DNA from: Dentipellis sp. KUC8613
Taxonomy: Eukaryota; Basidiomycota; Agaricomycetes; Russulales; Hericiaceae
Assembly (NCBI GenBank): GCA_002286715.1
Contig: NSJX01000002.1
Location: forward strand, 420,396 to 484,395
Reading direction: 5' to 3'
DNA: 64,000 nucleotides
Part shown: positions 1 through 11,360 of the stretch, one piece after another
Numbering within the stretch: the first letter of the stretch is position 1
Layout of the letters: each line of letters begins with the position of its first letter
The notes under the pieces: model-generated
The model's input: the letters and a program-made list of their open reading frames with translations, nothing else
Told to the model about the DNA's origin: nothing
Database searches by the model: none
Made by a program: the position numbers and the translations under genes

Positions 1-123
1 TGCAGCCCAGGGTGCCCAGAAGTTTATGAGCGAGACGCGGTTGAGGTCGGCGGAAAGGAGGCCCTGGAAGTGCTCCGGCGAGGTTACATCGTAAAAGTTG
101 GGTAGAGAAGTGGCGTCGGCCAT
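1..123 (-). CDS. Monothiol glutaredoxin Grx3/Grx4 type, N-terminal part (cut by window edge)
   Basis: The first 41 codons on the minus strand, starting at the ATG at 121-123, read into a thioredoxin-like domain. The stretch SLINFWAPWAA matches the first beta strand and the start of the redox loop seen in the N-terminal thioredoxin domain of multidomain monothiol glutaredoxins. In fungi these cytosolic or nuclear proteins bind a [2Fe-2S] cluster with glutathione and pass iron status to iron-responsive regulators. The CGFS glutaredoxin domain that would prove the assignment lies outside the window, so a plain thioredoxin-like protein is the main alternative. The gene runs off the left edge, and no intron is seen in the visible part. 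Confidence 0.7.
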   Translation of the reverse strand, partial: MADATSLPNFYDVTSPEHFQGLLSADLNRVSLINFWAPWAA

Positions 124-2414
124 GGTATATGTGGTTTACGAGTGCTTGAGGAGGGTTGTGTAGGGTTGAGGAGGAGGAGAGTGCGTGAGATGAAGGTAGG
201 GTGGGCTTAGAAAGAATATTGGAGGAACTATAGACAAGATCGCGTCATCGGAGATCTACCCGAGAATTTCTTATCTTATCGCCCGTGGCCTTCAGCGCTG
301 GCTTTGAACGACTTCAACTCTTCAACATCGTTGACTTCAACACTTTCAAGTCTAGAACTCCTGGAAATTGTTGAGTCGGTTTCGAAATTTCACAAGACTT
401 GAAAACCTTTCCATTATGATCCTTCCACTGATGCTTTCTGAGCATCACAATAAGAGATACGGACAACTTGGTGAGTATACGTAGTACTTATTCCTCTACA
501 AATGAATTCCCCGGTACGGTCGTAGGTCTAAACATGATATGTTGGCACTCGGCTCCCAAATTCACCCAGGGTACTGTACCATAGCATGATGGTCTTATGG
601 CGGTTCACGCGTCACGCCTAGTCGGCATCCATCAACCTAACAAACACGAAATTTCTCTCAAAACGTGAGATCCCAACAACAATACCTGTCTCTACCAGGT
701 TTGGGCCGCCGGCTACAATGAGGGGCTCTGCTGCATTCTTTCGACCTCATGGGAACGGTGGAACTCGTAGATACCAAAGCCAAGGGAGGTTGTGCGAGTC
801 TTCCAGTAGTTCGGTAGGTTCGTCTCCAATACTTCTCTGTAAAAATTCCGTTCCTCAGTCTTTCACTGAACCCCTTTCTGGTTCCAGGATGCACTTTATG
901 AGCGTGCCTTTCCATGTGAGCTGAAAGTCGGCGGCCGCACCTTCTCGATGTACGTCATTCGGTAGCTATTGTCAGCCCATCACTAGAGCACAATTTCTGA
1001 CTTAGCCTTCGCAATTCGAAATATGCGGGAATTCGGAGTGCAGAACCTCACGGCACTCTCCAGCAAGCGACTACGGTCGACTCGTATCAGATTCATTGGG
1101 TTATTAGAGTTCCACACCACGTGGCCGGGAGGCTGACATTTACTCGATTGTAGATCCTACGTCGTATCTGCTTCGTATCTTTGACTAGTCGCGAATGTCC
1201 GAAACTCGACATCTATGACGGGTGGGTTTTCACCTTACCGCACTGGGTAACGTCCCGTTTGTATGTCCTCATCGATTCGAAAATGACCAGATGCACACCC
1301 GTATTGCGAGCCTCAGTTCATCTTCCTTGATTTCCCCGGACATATTGCGGATGTATTTGTGACACCCAGGCACCACGAGCACCTGAACTGCAGCGTTGAC
1401 CGGCTCACAGATACCCGCACGCATTTATAAGAGGTGCCCGGCGTGGCCATGATTTTTTGTCGTTGGATGAGATCAGGCGAAAGGGGGCGGGCCTTGTCTA
1501 GCCTCCCAGTAAGGCCTCTGCGAGCTCCACTTCATCAAGGACCCCCGATCATAGCACGATCGCAGCCCTGTATACTTAAGCAGACTTTTTTTCGATAACT
1601 CGACGGCCGAGTTCGGGTTTTGAGGCTTCGAGCTGTCCTGACAAAATTCGCGGCAGGTTCGTTCTGTCAGAACCATCCCCAGACGGGCCAGATCTCGCTG
1701 GCGGATCGCAGGCGGCCCCCACGACGTCATGGATTGCGGGTGCGAAGGATGTTCCTGAACGAATCTACCGGATGTCTACGAGTTGGTCCTTATTGCTTGC
1801 GTCTGCATGGTCTGCTGTTCAGGGGGGTGTGGCCACGTTGACTGTGTCCTGAACGACCCACGCTGCAATATTGGACCCGCTTCTCTTTCACTGGTGTAGC
1901 ACACACAGTACACCGAGAATGGCGACATGGCCAAATGTCGGGCTTGGTCCCTCGGAGAGATTAGATATCTCTCGATCTATGATCGCGGGATGGAACATCC
2001 CGAGATTCCCAGTGGAAGTGCCCTGGAAGCTGATGGGCATGATGGCTGGGGGCGCATATTCGCGGAGTCGAAAGGCAAATTTCATGCGCATGAAGACGAG
2101 CAGCTGCCCTGCAGACACCGCTGGCGAGCCGCACGGGGAGGAGGATGAGCACGCACGCAGCATGGCGGCACGGGGAGGCGGTGATAGATTTACCCCGCGC
2201 CGTGGGCCGATCGCGAGGCGCGCTCTGAGCGTTGTGCCGTAAATGCTCGTCACGAACAGTCATGTCATATCACACTCGTGCTGCCCCGCCGTGACCAGCT
2301 TCCGTGCGCCGCCTGCATCTGCATGAGCAAATAATCACCTCTCAGTCCCACCCGCGCACCACCCACCGCACCACCACCGCACAGGCCCCCGCGCTCGCCC
2401 CCGGTCTGCCCACG
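124..2414. other. Intergenic stretch without a supported gene
   Basis: This interval holds the upstream side of the glutaredoxin gene and that of the hydrolase starting at 2415. Open frames on both strands at about 1871-2263 overlap each other and show no family motif, so I do not call them genes. No tRNA, tandem repeat or transposon end was seen. A fast-evolving spliced gene cannot be excluded by eye. Confidence 0.5.
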
Positions 2415-2990
2415 ATGCTCACCCAGACCTGCCCCAGACACGGGCGCGCGCTCCTCATCGTCGACGCCCAGGTCGCCATGCTCGCCGACCCCCCGCGGGG
2501 CGTGCCCGAGGCGGAGGCAGTCAAGGCGAACATCCAATGCATCCTCGCCGCCGCGCGCAACGCGACGCCCCCGCCGCTGATCGTGCACGTCCGCAACTGC
2601 GGCGACGTGGGCGAGAGCGACGAGCCGGGCACCGCGGGCTGGGAGCTCGTGTGGCCACCGCTGCCAGGCGAGCCGGTCATCGACAAGCACAAAAACAACG
2701 CGTTCGCGGGCACGCGCCTCGCCGAGCTCATCCCCACCGACGCGGAGATCGTCGTCGTCGGCCTCCAGAGCGACTTCTGTATCCGCGCGACGTGCAGCGC
2801 CGCGCTCGGCCGCGGGAACGAGGTGCTGCTGATCCGCGGCGCACACGCGACGTACGACCGGCACGAGGTGTGGGCGGGCGGCGGCGTCACTCCTGCAAGC
2901 TTCATTGAGCGCGATATCGAGTCAGAGTTGGAGGAGGCGGGCGTGGCGTTGCTGGACATGACGGACGTCCCGGGCGTGTTCGATCGATAG
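2415..2990 (+). CDS. Isochorismatase-like cysteine hydrolase
   Basis: Single-exon gene of 191 codons. The frame is open further upstream to 2304, but the ATG at 2415 places LLIVDAQVAML near the N-terminus as in the family, so I chose it. The catalytic triad of isochorismatase-like hydrolases is visible: the Asp of IVDAQ, the Lys of DKHKNNAF, and the nucleophilic Cys of SDFCIRAT about two thirds along. Members hydrolyse isochorismate, nicotinamide, N-carbamoyl compounds or related amides; the substrate cannot be read from sequence. No signal peptide is seen, so a cytosolic enzyme is likely. It converges on HUS1, leaving about 470 bp between the two stop codons. Confidence 0.88.
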   Translation: MLTQTCPRHGRALLIVDAQVAMLADPPRGVPEAEAVKANIQCILAAARNATPPPLIVHVRNCGDVGESDEPGTAGWELVWPPLPGEPVIDKHKNNAFAGTRLAELIPTDAEIVVVGLQSDFCIRATCSAALGRGNEVLLIRGAHATYDRHEVWAGGGVTPASFIERDIESELEEAGVALLDMTDVPGVFDR

Positions 2991-3463
2991 CATGGAGTGC
3001 CAAGCTGGAGGCAGGCCTCATTTCCTGGGAACCTCATTATCACCATCGGGGTCGGTCGGTCGGTCACCATTCGGATTTGGAGGCCGGCGCAGGGAAGCGG
3101 GAGAGGGGGCACTGGGATGTAGAGGCTGGGGGCTGGGAGAAGTCGACCTCGGGTTAGACAGAGGGTTGGTGCGACATCTACCAGGAGAGCGGAGGTGGTT
3201 ATTTCTGTCTGTCCATTTTCTTCAACGTTCTGTGTTCCGGCCTTCTGTACAATGCAACTCTCAGTTCTCTTGCTGACCCCTGCCGTCTTCATCAGGATAT
3301 CATTATAGGGTGGTATAGTATAACTACAACAATACTAGTACATTAGAAGTTGCACATCATTACCCAGCACTACAGTCTACCCACTAGTCCAGCAATGACC
3401 TTCCTACTTGATAACGGCGGAAGTAGTCTCCATCTCCACACATGCTCTTTCGGTGCCGTTGGC
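2991..3463. other. Convergent 3' flanks of hydrolase and HUS1
   Basis: A spacer of 473 bp between two convergent stop codons. It should hold both 3' untranslated regions. No further gene, repeat or RNA is visible. Confidence 0.5.
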
Positions 3464-4815
3464 CTAGTCATCCAGAACAGCCGGGATGTAGAAGGTCAGG
3501 ACACCACCCGCATCCGCCATGTCGCCAATATACACGTAAAGAATCATGCAGTGATTCTGGCAGATACCTGCGAGGGGGGCAAAGCAACATGTCAGGATCT
3601 CGCAACACCGGCGCCGCACCCGAAGTCACAGGAGCCCAACACGTGGGGATCCCGCATCAGCGTAGCAGCATGACGTACATGCTATCGTCGTCGTCGACAC
3701 AACGTGTGCGTTGAGGAACTTGAGGAAGCTCCGAACGTGGACCAGGACGCTAAACATCTGTTTCGGATCTGGCTTCTCAGCGTCATCCGGGGGCTCGTCA
3801 TCCGGCGCCGCTTGTGACAGGCCCTCGTGCGCTGTATACGCGCAGCAGAGGGTGAGCCAGAGGAGGCAGTATTGGCCCCGAGTGATATGGGGAGATAAGG
3901 CAGGTGGGGGACGCACCCATCCGCGGATTCGCACATCCCTCCCAGACGACGTCCATCTTGGCACTCTCGGTCGCTGCCGATATCTGGAGTTTCCCGGACC
4001 CATTCGCGCGGACAGCGATGACATCTGCGAGGGGGCGCAGGCGCTCGACTATCGTCCGCAGCTTGGGCAACGGGGGCAGCAGTATGTGAATCTAGACAGC
4101 GCAGAAGAAGCCAAACAAGTAAGCGTCGCGTAATGGGCCACGAGCAGGCAGCAAGGCATCGGAGAACAAGCGCGGTATCAGCGAGACGGAGTTCCGTCCA
4201 ACAAGCGTCGGTAGGATCGACGCGGGAAACACGCACATCAGGTTCAGGACATAAGGGCTCCTTCAGCCGCGCGATGTCGGCTGGCTTCATCACCTCGATG
4301 CGCACGTCGTGCGCGACCTTGACTCGGCGGCCCATCTTCGATGCGCCGAAGATCTCGAAGTTGAGCACGGCCGCGTCGCGTTTTTTCGCCAGCTTCATCA
4401 CGACCTCCTCCGCGCCGGTGTTTTGAGCAGCAGCGGACCGGAGGGCCTGCGATAGCGCGTCTGTCGCTAGCGCAAGCGAGATTTCGTTATCCGCGTTTGA
4501 CTGAATCCGATACTCTGTAAACAGTGATTGCACGCGCACTTGTCTGGCAATGAAGTACCAAGTCAGCAATAGAGTACCGAAGTTGTGGATAATTGGGGTG
4601 GATACGCACGACCAGATCTGAACCCCACTCTCGTCCGTGTTGCATATGATATGCATCTCGTTCTCTTTAAATTTGATGATGCATTTTTTCTGCAGTTTTT
4701 CAACGGTCTGGATAATAACTAAACGTCCACGCGTCAGCCTAGATGGCAAGGGCGGAGCGCTTCCTCACGTACGATAGAACGTGTGCACGTTCTCGATGGT
4801 GGCACGAAACCGCAT
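3464..4815 (-). CDS. HUS1: Checkpoint clamp (9-1-1) subunit Hus1
   Basis: Six exons on the minus strand: 4773-4815, 4610-4718, 4237-4543, 3917-4091, 3679-3831 and 3464-3567. They sum to 891 nt and close in frame as 296 residues, near the usual 280 or so. The protein starts MRFRATIENVH, like the canonical Hus1 start. Family landmarks include GVQIWS around residue 45, the NADNEISLAL strand, PEPDIHILLPPLPKLR in the second half, and a C-terminal FLKFLN..LTFYIPAVLDD that matches the last beta strands. Hus1 joins Rad9 and Rad1 in a PCNA-like ring loaded at damaged DNA to activate checkpoint signalling. Every intron has GT..AG ends, and lengths run from 54 to 145 bp. KU70 lies 2.5 kb away. Confidence 0.93.
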
Positions 4816-5043
4816 TGCGCGGAGATGAAGACCGTTACCTGGATTTTAGCTACTTCCGCGGATAAGATGCTTCAAAGAGAGTCGTCTGGAGCGATAACGC
4901 GTGGTGGGTGGCAGGTTCAATATTGAAGCACTTTCGAAAACGCAGAGACGTGACAAAAGGGCGCGCGGAGTCACACCACGTGAGCGGTGTCACGATATTT
5001 ACAAACTCACATCATGAATTAGACGCACATGTTCCACATGTGT

Positions 5044-5125
5044 GACTCTTTAGCTCAGTGGTTAGAGCATACGATTGCAGTTCTGTAATATCGTGTTGTC
5101 CCGTGTTCGACTCACGGAAGGGTCT
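5044..5125 (+). tRNA. tRNA-Cys(GCA) with a 9-nt intron
   Basis: A full cloverleaf can be folded. The acceptor is GACTCTT paired with AAGGGTC (one G-T pair), followed by discriminator T at 5125, the base expected for tRNA-Cys. The D stem is GCTC/GAGC, the anticodon stem TACGA/TCGTG, and the T arm CCGTG-TTCGACT-CACGG. The anticodon GCA is at 5077-5079. Nine extra bases at 5081-5089, after position 37, form a canonical-position intron, giving a 73-nt mature body. A T run starting near 5129 is the RNA polymerase III terminator. Confidence 0.93.
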
Positions 5126-5270
5126 CATTTTTTTCTGGTCCTTTCCCCACTATGTAGCTGCAACAGTTGCAATGTTACACTTTTCATGAGCCATATCGTT
5201 GCATCTCCGGTGGCGGTAGACAATCATACAACAATCTCAAAGCGATACAAATACGAAATATCCAACTCCA

Positions 5271-6712
5271 CTACGCGAAACCGTTCATGATATCAGCTGC
5301 CTGGATACCCTGGCCGATATTGACGAAATCCAGCAGCACGAAGCTCGGGTACCTCCCGCCTCCAAGTGGTGCGCACCCATTCGCATTCGCCAAGATCCTA
5401 TATTCGATGAATTAGCGCCTGAACGACGGGCGAGTATATTGCACTCACGAGGTGATACCATTCGTCGTAGGTGCGTCTTCCGGATCGCTTATGATGATCC
5501 CGGAGTCGAAGAGGTTGATGTTAAGAGAGTGGTTGATCATGTACATATGGTCCTCGGTGCTCAGCGGTCCTGCAATGCGGTCGACCGAGCATGGAAATGA
5601 GGCATTTGTGATGCTAAATGGTGTCTCCCAGATCTAACGAATGGTCAATATATCCTTGTGCCATGAGGCTCGTGAAGCGTACCATCTCAAACTCAGGCAG
5701 AATATAGTCGACAGACCCATCTGTTCCATCCGCACCGGCATCGAGGAACACGACCACGCGCTTGCCGCTGTCGATCAGGCTTCCGAGCGTCGGCCACTCG
5801 CTCTGCTTCATCGGAACATGTGGCGGTACATATGCAAAGTCCGCGACACCTGACTGTTGGAACGCAGGTGCCCATACGTCCGGGAGGGACAGTCCCTCCG
5901 GATTGGTGAAGAGAAGCGTCAGCACCTCATTCGGGTTGTTGTTCAGGAAGGTGGCCACGTTCTCGAGGTAAGCTGCAAAAACGAAGACAATCCGTGACTC
6001 TCAGATGTTGTTGTCACACTCCTAGATGTGAAAGACGCTCACCTTCGACAGTGCCGCCGTCGAACAAGGCCTATACAGAATAAGCACAAAGCAGGACAGA
6101 CACAGACAGGGAACGTACACAGCCTGGGCGCACATGTTTAGCGTTATGAAAAGTCTACTTCAGCATGAATTACGCACTAGTATGGCAGAAGTGGATAACT
6201 CCGTTGTTCCTGCGCAAAACGCATGCATCAGGGTCTGCACGAGACAGATCCAACCAAATAATACGCACTCGTGAGCCTGCGCCTGTAGCAGACGGACGCC
6301 GAGGCTCAGCTGGTCGGGCACACTGACTTCCTGATCTCTCGCGACTTGTAACACGGTGTCCGGCATCAAAACCCAGCTACCGTTCTCGAAGAATGTGGGC
6401 ACATACGCGCAAGAGGATCGCTGCTGAAGGCGAACGAATCGTGGGCTAGGCCAATATGAGCGTAAGTATGTGAGTGAAGTATTTAGAGGACGGAGCCGCG
6501 TACCTCCGACGAAGGTAACATTCCCGTAGCTTCTGTCGCAGAGCTCAGCGTGCCCGTTGCAGACTGTCGCCCTGCGCAATGAAGGCACGACTATGAGCTC
6601 TATGCGCGAGATATCTACAATTGACGACTCACCTTCGCTCCTTGACGACCGCACCCCTCGCCAACGTCGCGCCCACCACAAACACACCAGCTGCGAGCTG
6701 AGAGAAGCGCAT
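5271..6712 (-). CDS. Secreted PLC-like phosphodiesterase (PI-PLC X-domain-like TIM barrel)
   Basis: Multi-exon gene. The ATG at 6710-6712 opens a signal peptide (MRFSQLAAGVFVVGATLARG), followed after the first intron by CNGHAELCDRSYGNVTFVG and then AHDSFAF, the hallmark of this TIM-barrel family. Later landmarks are RDQEVSVPDQLSLGVRLLQ, NNGVIHFCHTSC, NPNEVLTLLFTNPEG, RVVVFLDAGAD and, near the end, NGCAPLGGG..FVLLDFVNIG. The protein stops at 5271-5273. The His in the AHDS loop fits the first catalytic position of PI-PLC X-like domains, but substrate and reaction are unproven in this fungal group. CHTSC depends on a 5-nt internal exon at 6119-6123. Cys-rich ends and the leader point to the cell surface or outside. 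Confidence 0.88.
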
Positions 6713-7297
6713 CACCGATCAAACACGGGCAAGACGATGCCAGTACTAGCGAGTGACTTGGGATCTCAAGAGACGCGAGGGCGAGGAAGGGAGCAGAGTC
6801 GCGCACCCTGCCTCCACACACATGCGCCTGATTTTGAGCACATCAGGAATAGAAGTATGTGCAGACCATGTGGTTAGCCGACCCAGCTGTTGAGGTGGGA
6901 AACAGGGACCGTGTGGACGCCGTCTAAGCATGACGACCACCGCGACCGTTTCCATCCACAAGACTTGCCTATTTAGGGTGCGTGCATGCTGCCTGCGACA
7001 CGTGCGCCTCGAAGGACGCCTTCGAGAGCGAGTGGTCACCAACGTTCGTCTGAGGCCCGCGGGAGGTCTGAGCGACCCCAATCGGTCTGTGGTATATAGA
7101 TATACAGTAGGATATCCGGACATTAGATGGTGGGAGCATGGTAAAGTGAAGCCAATCATCTTGTCTGCGTGTCGAGGGATATTCCATGCACCACGAGGAA
7201 AGGGCCACACGACACTTCGGCGTATCCGTGGCCACGGACAAGAAGAACAGCTGAACGAGAAGGCAATATCATGGAAATGAGACGGAACCTGAACTGC
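6713..7297. other. Spacer between the PLC-like gene and KU70
   Basis: This 585-bp spacer holds the promoter side of the PLC-like gene and the 3' flank of KU70. Small open frames on both strands overlap and lack recognisable motifs. I see no RNA gene or repeat. Confidence 0.5.
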
Positions 7298-10163
7298 CTA
7301 TGGGTGTGCATCAAACCATTCTGCAATCCTGTCGACGAGGTCGGCCTTCTTGCCACCTACTGCTAAGCTTTTGCTCTTGAGGAAATCCTGAAATGACATT
7401 TTAACAAGCCGGCCAAGCGTGACGGGTAAGGAACTTTCACCTTCAGCTGCGTGATATTGTACTGTCACAAGATGATCAGAATAAAGACGGTCGAGCTAAC
7501 ATTGACACCTCACTTTCTCCAAGATCCCTGCTTCATATTTGCTTCGCATCTCTGCTTCATCGATCGGCATCTCCTGACCATGGAGGGCTCGATCAATTTA
7601 TCATCGATACAAAGGAAGAAGATTACTCGCCGCTTTGCGCTTGGAACCAGTCGTTACGATGATCGCGTTGGCAGACTCGTCGTCCCTCACGAATTTCTTC
7701 CATTCCTTGACTAAGGGCCCAACTTTCTATTCGTGGCGAAGCATGGTATGTGAATAGGTCATCAGAAAGCAGAGAGGGAGAAGGGGTACGGACCTTGCGT
7801 ATGGAGTTGTACTTGGGCAACGAGAGGTCCTCGAACGACTCAGGATCGTACTCTTCTCGGAAGGCGCTGGCTTCGAGCTGCGCATTGTGCAATGCGAGAG
7901 CTGTGATTATGTTAGATGGTAGTTCTCTCTTCACGACAATTAGAATATCTCACCCGGATTCGGGTAGGAGTCTGTTGGGTAGGTACCGCTCTTGATAGAC
8001 AGCTTTTTGATTATAGGAATAGCAGCGTCCACGATGTCCTGCGATGCTGAAGTAGGATATGAGGATGCGATATGTAGAGAGTAAAGGGGTAGACGAATAT
8101 ATACCTTTAAAGCCCTCTTCAACGGGCGCAGCACGGATATCGTCTGCGAAAGGGAGGGGTATAAGGTGGATACCAGCAGGCTCGCTCCAACCGCCTTCTT
8201 CAACTTTCTCCGCCTAGAAATGCTCAGATATGACGTCTAGAGGAAATGAGGAAATGTTACCTGTGGAAGCATGGCACAAAACATCGGCGCAGAATTCCGC
8301 CTTATCACGGCTCGTACGAGTCCAATCTTGTCCTTCTTGATCATGGTGCGGATCAGTGCGCTGAATGTCCTTTTGCTTCCCGAATAAGTCTTGGATTCGT
8401 CATGAGCCAACGGCAAAGCTACTGGTAGTGTGTAGCATACCATTTCATCGGGATGAATGAAATATGAGTGCTTGACATTGTCTTCGAAATTGAGCTCCTC
8501 TCGATCTTTGAATCCAAGAAGCTTTAAGCCTGGATCCAGGCCCAGCGTACGGAAAGTCTTGACCTCCTCTGGCGTATAGAATACCTACCGAATGTTCCTA
8601 GGTCAGAGCATACTTTGTATGATCAGGTGGGATAGCCTACTCGCTTTCCTGGCCGGACAAGTCGCGATCCGAAGCCTGCAGTCTCGACATCCTCATCCTC
8701 GGCGCTGGCGCCCAAGGTCATACCCATGAGGATAGTAGACTTGTCCACCTCCGCCTGCTGGTCCTATAATTGACTCAGCATCTGTCTTCGTTCTGAACAT
8801 TTTTGCGCATACCTCATCAATGTAGATTGTCCGGCTCTCAGCGACTTCCATCCGATCACCGAGGTCGGCAAAGTACCTGTAGGAGCCTTTCTTCTGCTCA
8901 GTGACCAGGCCGTATCCCTTGACGCCTATAACGAAGCCTTCTGCGAGTTCTAGCGTTATGCTGAATAGAGCACGCTTGGGCACTTCGTGGAAGCGCATCT
9001 GCTCTAAGAGGTCCTCGAAGCGGGTGATGGAGATTGAGTCTGAGAGTAGAGATTCGTCCTCGGAGTCGCCCTCGAGTTGCGTTGGAAGTAGTACGTCCTA
9101 ACGAAGGAGAGAGAATCAGGACGGCTTCTTGGAGAAATGCCTAGATGTGCTTACGGCCCAGAATTTGCTTGTGCTGAAGGGCCGTTCGTCGGTGCTTATG
9201 AAAAATGGTTCTACAGCAACACCGGCTTGCACGAGATCCTACAATGCAAACATTCAAGTCCATTCCACTGTGGGCTCAGGAAGAAGGACGTACTATGAGA
9301 GTTGTATGCGCGGACATGGTAAGCCTTTCTACGCCAATATCGCCTTTGTGCGGGTCGTCTTTGTCTGTGATGAGGAAGACGCGTTTTGACGCTGTCTTAG
9401 GTGCCCTAGGAGTACGATGAATAATGTCGCACTGGCATGTACAAATCGACGAAAGGGAAAGAAAAACGAAAATACCCACTGGTCCCGAATTATCCAATTG
9501 CAACTGGTAAACACGTCACCCATGGGCACATGTCTATCCGTCAACGGGGGGAATTCTTTGCGCAGATGTTCAGGATTTTCGCGTGCCTCTGCACAGAACA
9601 GCAGCCGATTCAGACGTGGTCCTAGTACATTTATCGAAACGCATGGACGGACCATCGACTAGCTGCGTGAGGTCCAACACCTTAGGGGCACTAATGGTGT
9701 CGATGGCTTGATACACGTATGTGCCCTTCTTGATCTCAGAGCCTGTCCCAGACTCGTTCCGTGCAGTCTGGACGCGATGCGTGCGTTTAGTTGCACAGGT
9801 AAATGTAAATCGCGATGGCGGCGGGTGTGTATCCGCGCAGGCTGCTTACTGTATTGTAGAACATGATCCCAACAGCATCGCTCGGGCCCACGACGACTTT
9901 CTTCTTCTGAATCTGGATCGCCGCTTCGAGAGCGGTGAGGAGATGGCATGTTTGGATGTCCTCGTATCGAGGGTCGTCGTGCGGCTCGAGCATGGATTCG
10001 GAGCAGTCGATGCAGAAGAGGATCACGTCTCGTTTGCCTTCAAAGTACTTTAACGCGATCAGCAACGCGTCAGATGCACAGGATGATGGGAGCATACAGA
10101 GCCATCTTGGAGTTCTTCTTCATCTTCCTCGTCGAGGTTATTCCAATCATCGTACGGAGCCAT
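7298..10163 (-). CDS. KU70: ATP-dependent DNA helicase II subunit 1 / Ku70
   Basis: Many-exon gene starting at the ATG at 10161-10163. Exon 1 (10098-10163) encodes an acidic leader ending EEDEEELQDGS. The von Willebrand A-like domain follows with DVILFCIDCSESM, the conserved PHDDPRYEDI and GPSDAVGIMFYNT, then GTYVYQAID and RVFLITDKDDPHKGD. The Ku core barrel shows GYGLVTEQKKGSYRYFADLG, SRLVRPGKRVFYTPEEV and SYFIHPDEM. The C-terminal arm is followed by a SAP DNA-binding domain whose last residues are LVDRIAEWFDAHP, with the stop at 7298-7300. Ku70 pairs with Ku80 to bind broken DNA ends and direct non-homologous end joining, and helps at telomeres. Order and length match fungal Ku70. I did not fix every internal intron border. 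Confidence 0.93.
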
Positions 10164-11360
10164 GGTGGAAGTGAAACAGGCTGGAATTGAGCCGCGTTGA
10201 GGCTGTTGATGCTTGATTAAGTTGCACCAACTAGGCTAAAATTGAGATGCTTTCACTTGTACAGCGTGCTTCTATGCTGATGGGATGTCTCGTGCAAGAG
10301 AACTCTCGAGTGAAACAATGTAGATTCAGAGACGAAATAGTTGGAAGCAAAGGTAAGGACGCGACAAGCGCCCACCGACGCCACCGACGCGCTGACTCGC
10401 GTGGGACGCGTTTGTGATGACTGATCAATTGCGACTCATAATTTGACGACGTTTGACCATGTATTTCTCTACAATATTGAGCTGTAGTAGTTGGAATTGT
10501 CCTTCTAATGTGAAGGGATGAAGAGACGACTCAGCCGACGAGCACCAGGCATCTCAGAAACGCCATATAGACAAATTACTTTCATGTATAAGTACAGCGC
10601 CATAGCTGAGGCGCAACGGTGGTTCCCAGCCACTGTCCTCCGTATACCTGCTCTCACGAGCCGGGGGTTCGATCCTCGATGGAAACACCATCCATGTGCG
10701 ATTCCAAGTCGCCGCCGCACACCACGGTCGAGGAGAATACTTCAACTGCAAACACAAATCAGCTTCAACAAGGATTACAAATGCTTGTGCTGTATCAACA
10801 GCAGTTTGCTAGTGCGCAAACTTCGATCTCCGAAGATAGCGTTCGTAGCACACTGCAATACCCGCAGTGCCGCGTATCATCGTGGGAGACCCTACAAGGT
10901 CGGGGAGTTTGATCGAACGGGCGGGCGGGTTCGATGAAATTCCTTTTTGATTACTTATTTCTGCCACACTCTCATACATGGCCCTCACAGCGATTCACAA
11001 TCGAGCACACAACGGTAGTAGTCCGCTGAACAACGCTGAAGACATTCCGAATAGAACTGTCCTGCACCGCAGGCATATATTCCGTCTACCCACGTCCGCC
11101 CACCCTCCCATGTACTAGTTACAATACCCGCAACCACACAGAGGGCGGTCCAGGGTCCATAATATGTGTATCCGAATTCTACAACCGTCCGGCCACGATC
11201 CGATTCATGAGAGGTGAGAGCAGCCGTGATGATACAAAGCATCATTAGAAAGATGAAGCATGGAGCAGACTCGGAGCAGCGGCTAGCAGCGAACAATGTC
11301 GGTGTCGGACATGTGTAAATGTGATTATATCTATAGCAAGTAGTTCTCGGTGCTCGAGTC
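10164..11360. other. Spacer between KU70 and the SPX transporter
   Basis: This holds the KU70 promoter and the 3' flank of the transporter. Two weak signals lie here. One is a tRNA-like A-box/B-box pair at about 10602-10679 that does not fold into a full cloverleaf. The other is an 86-codon Cys-rich minus-strand frame at 10985-11245. Neither is strong enough to call as a gene. Confidence 0.5.

Noticed and set aside
1871..2263. Opposing open frames of about 120 codons upstream of the hydrolase
   Set aside because: Frames on both strands are equally long and neither has a recognisable domain.
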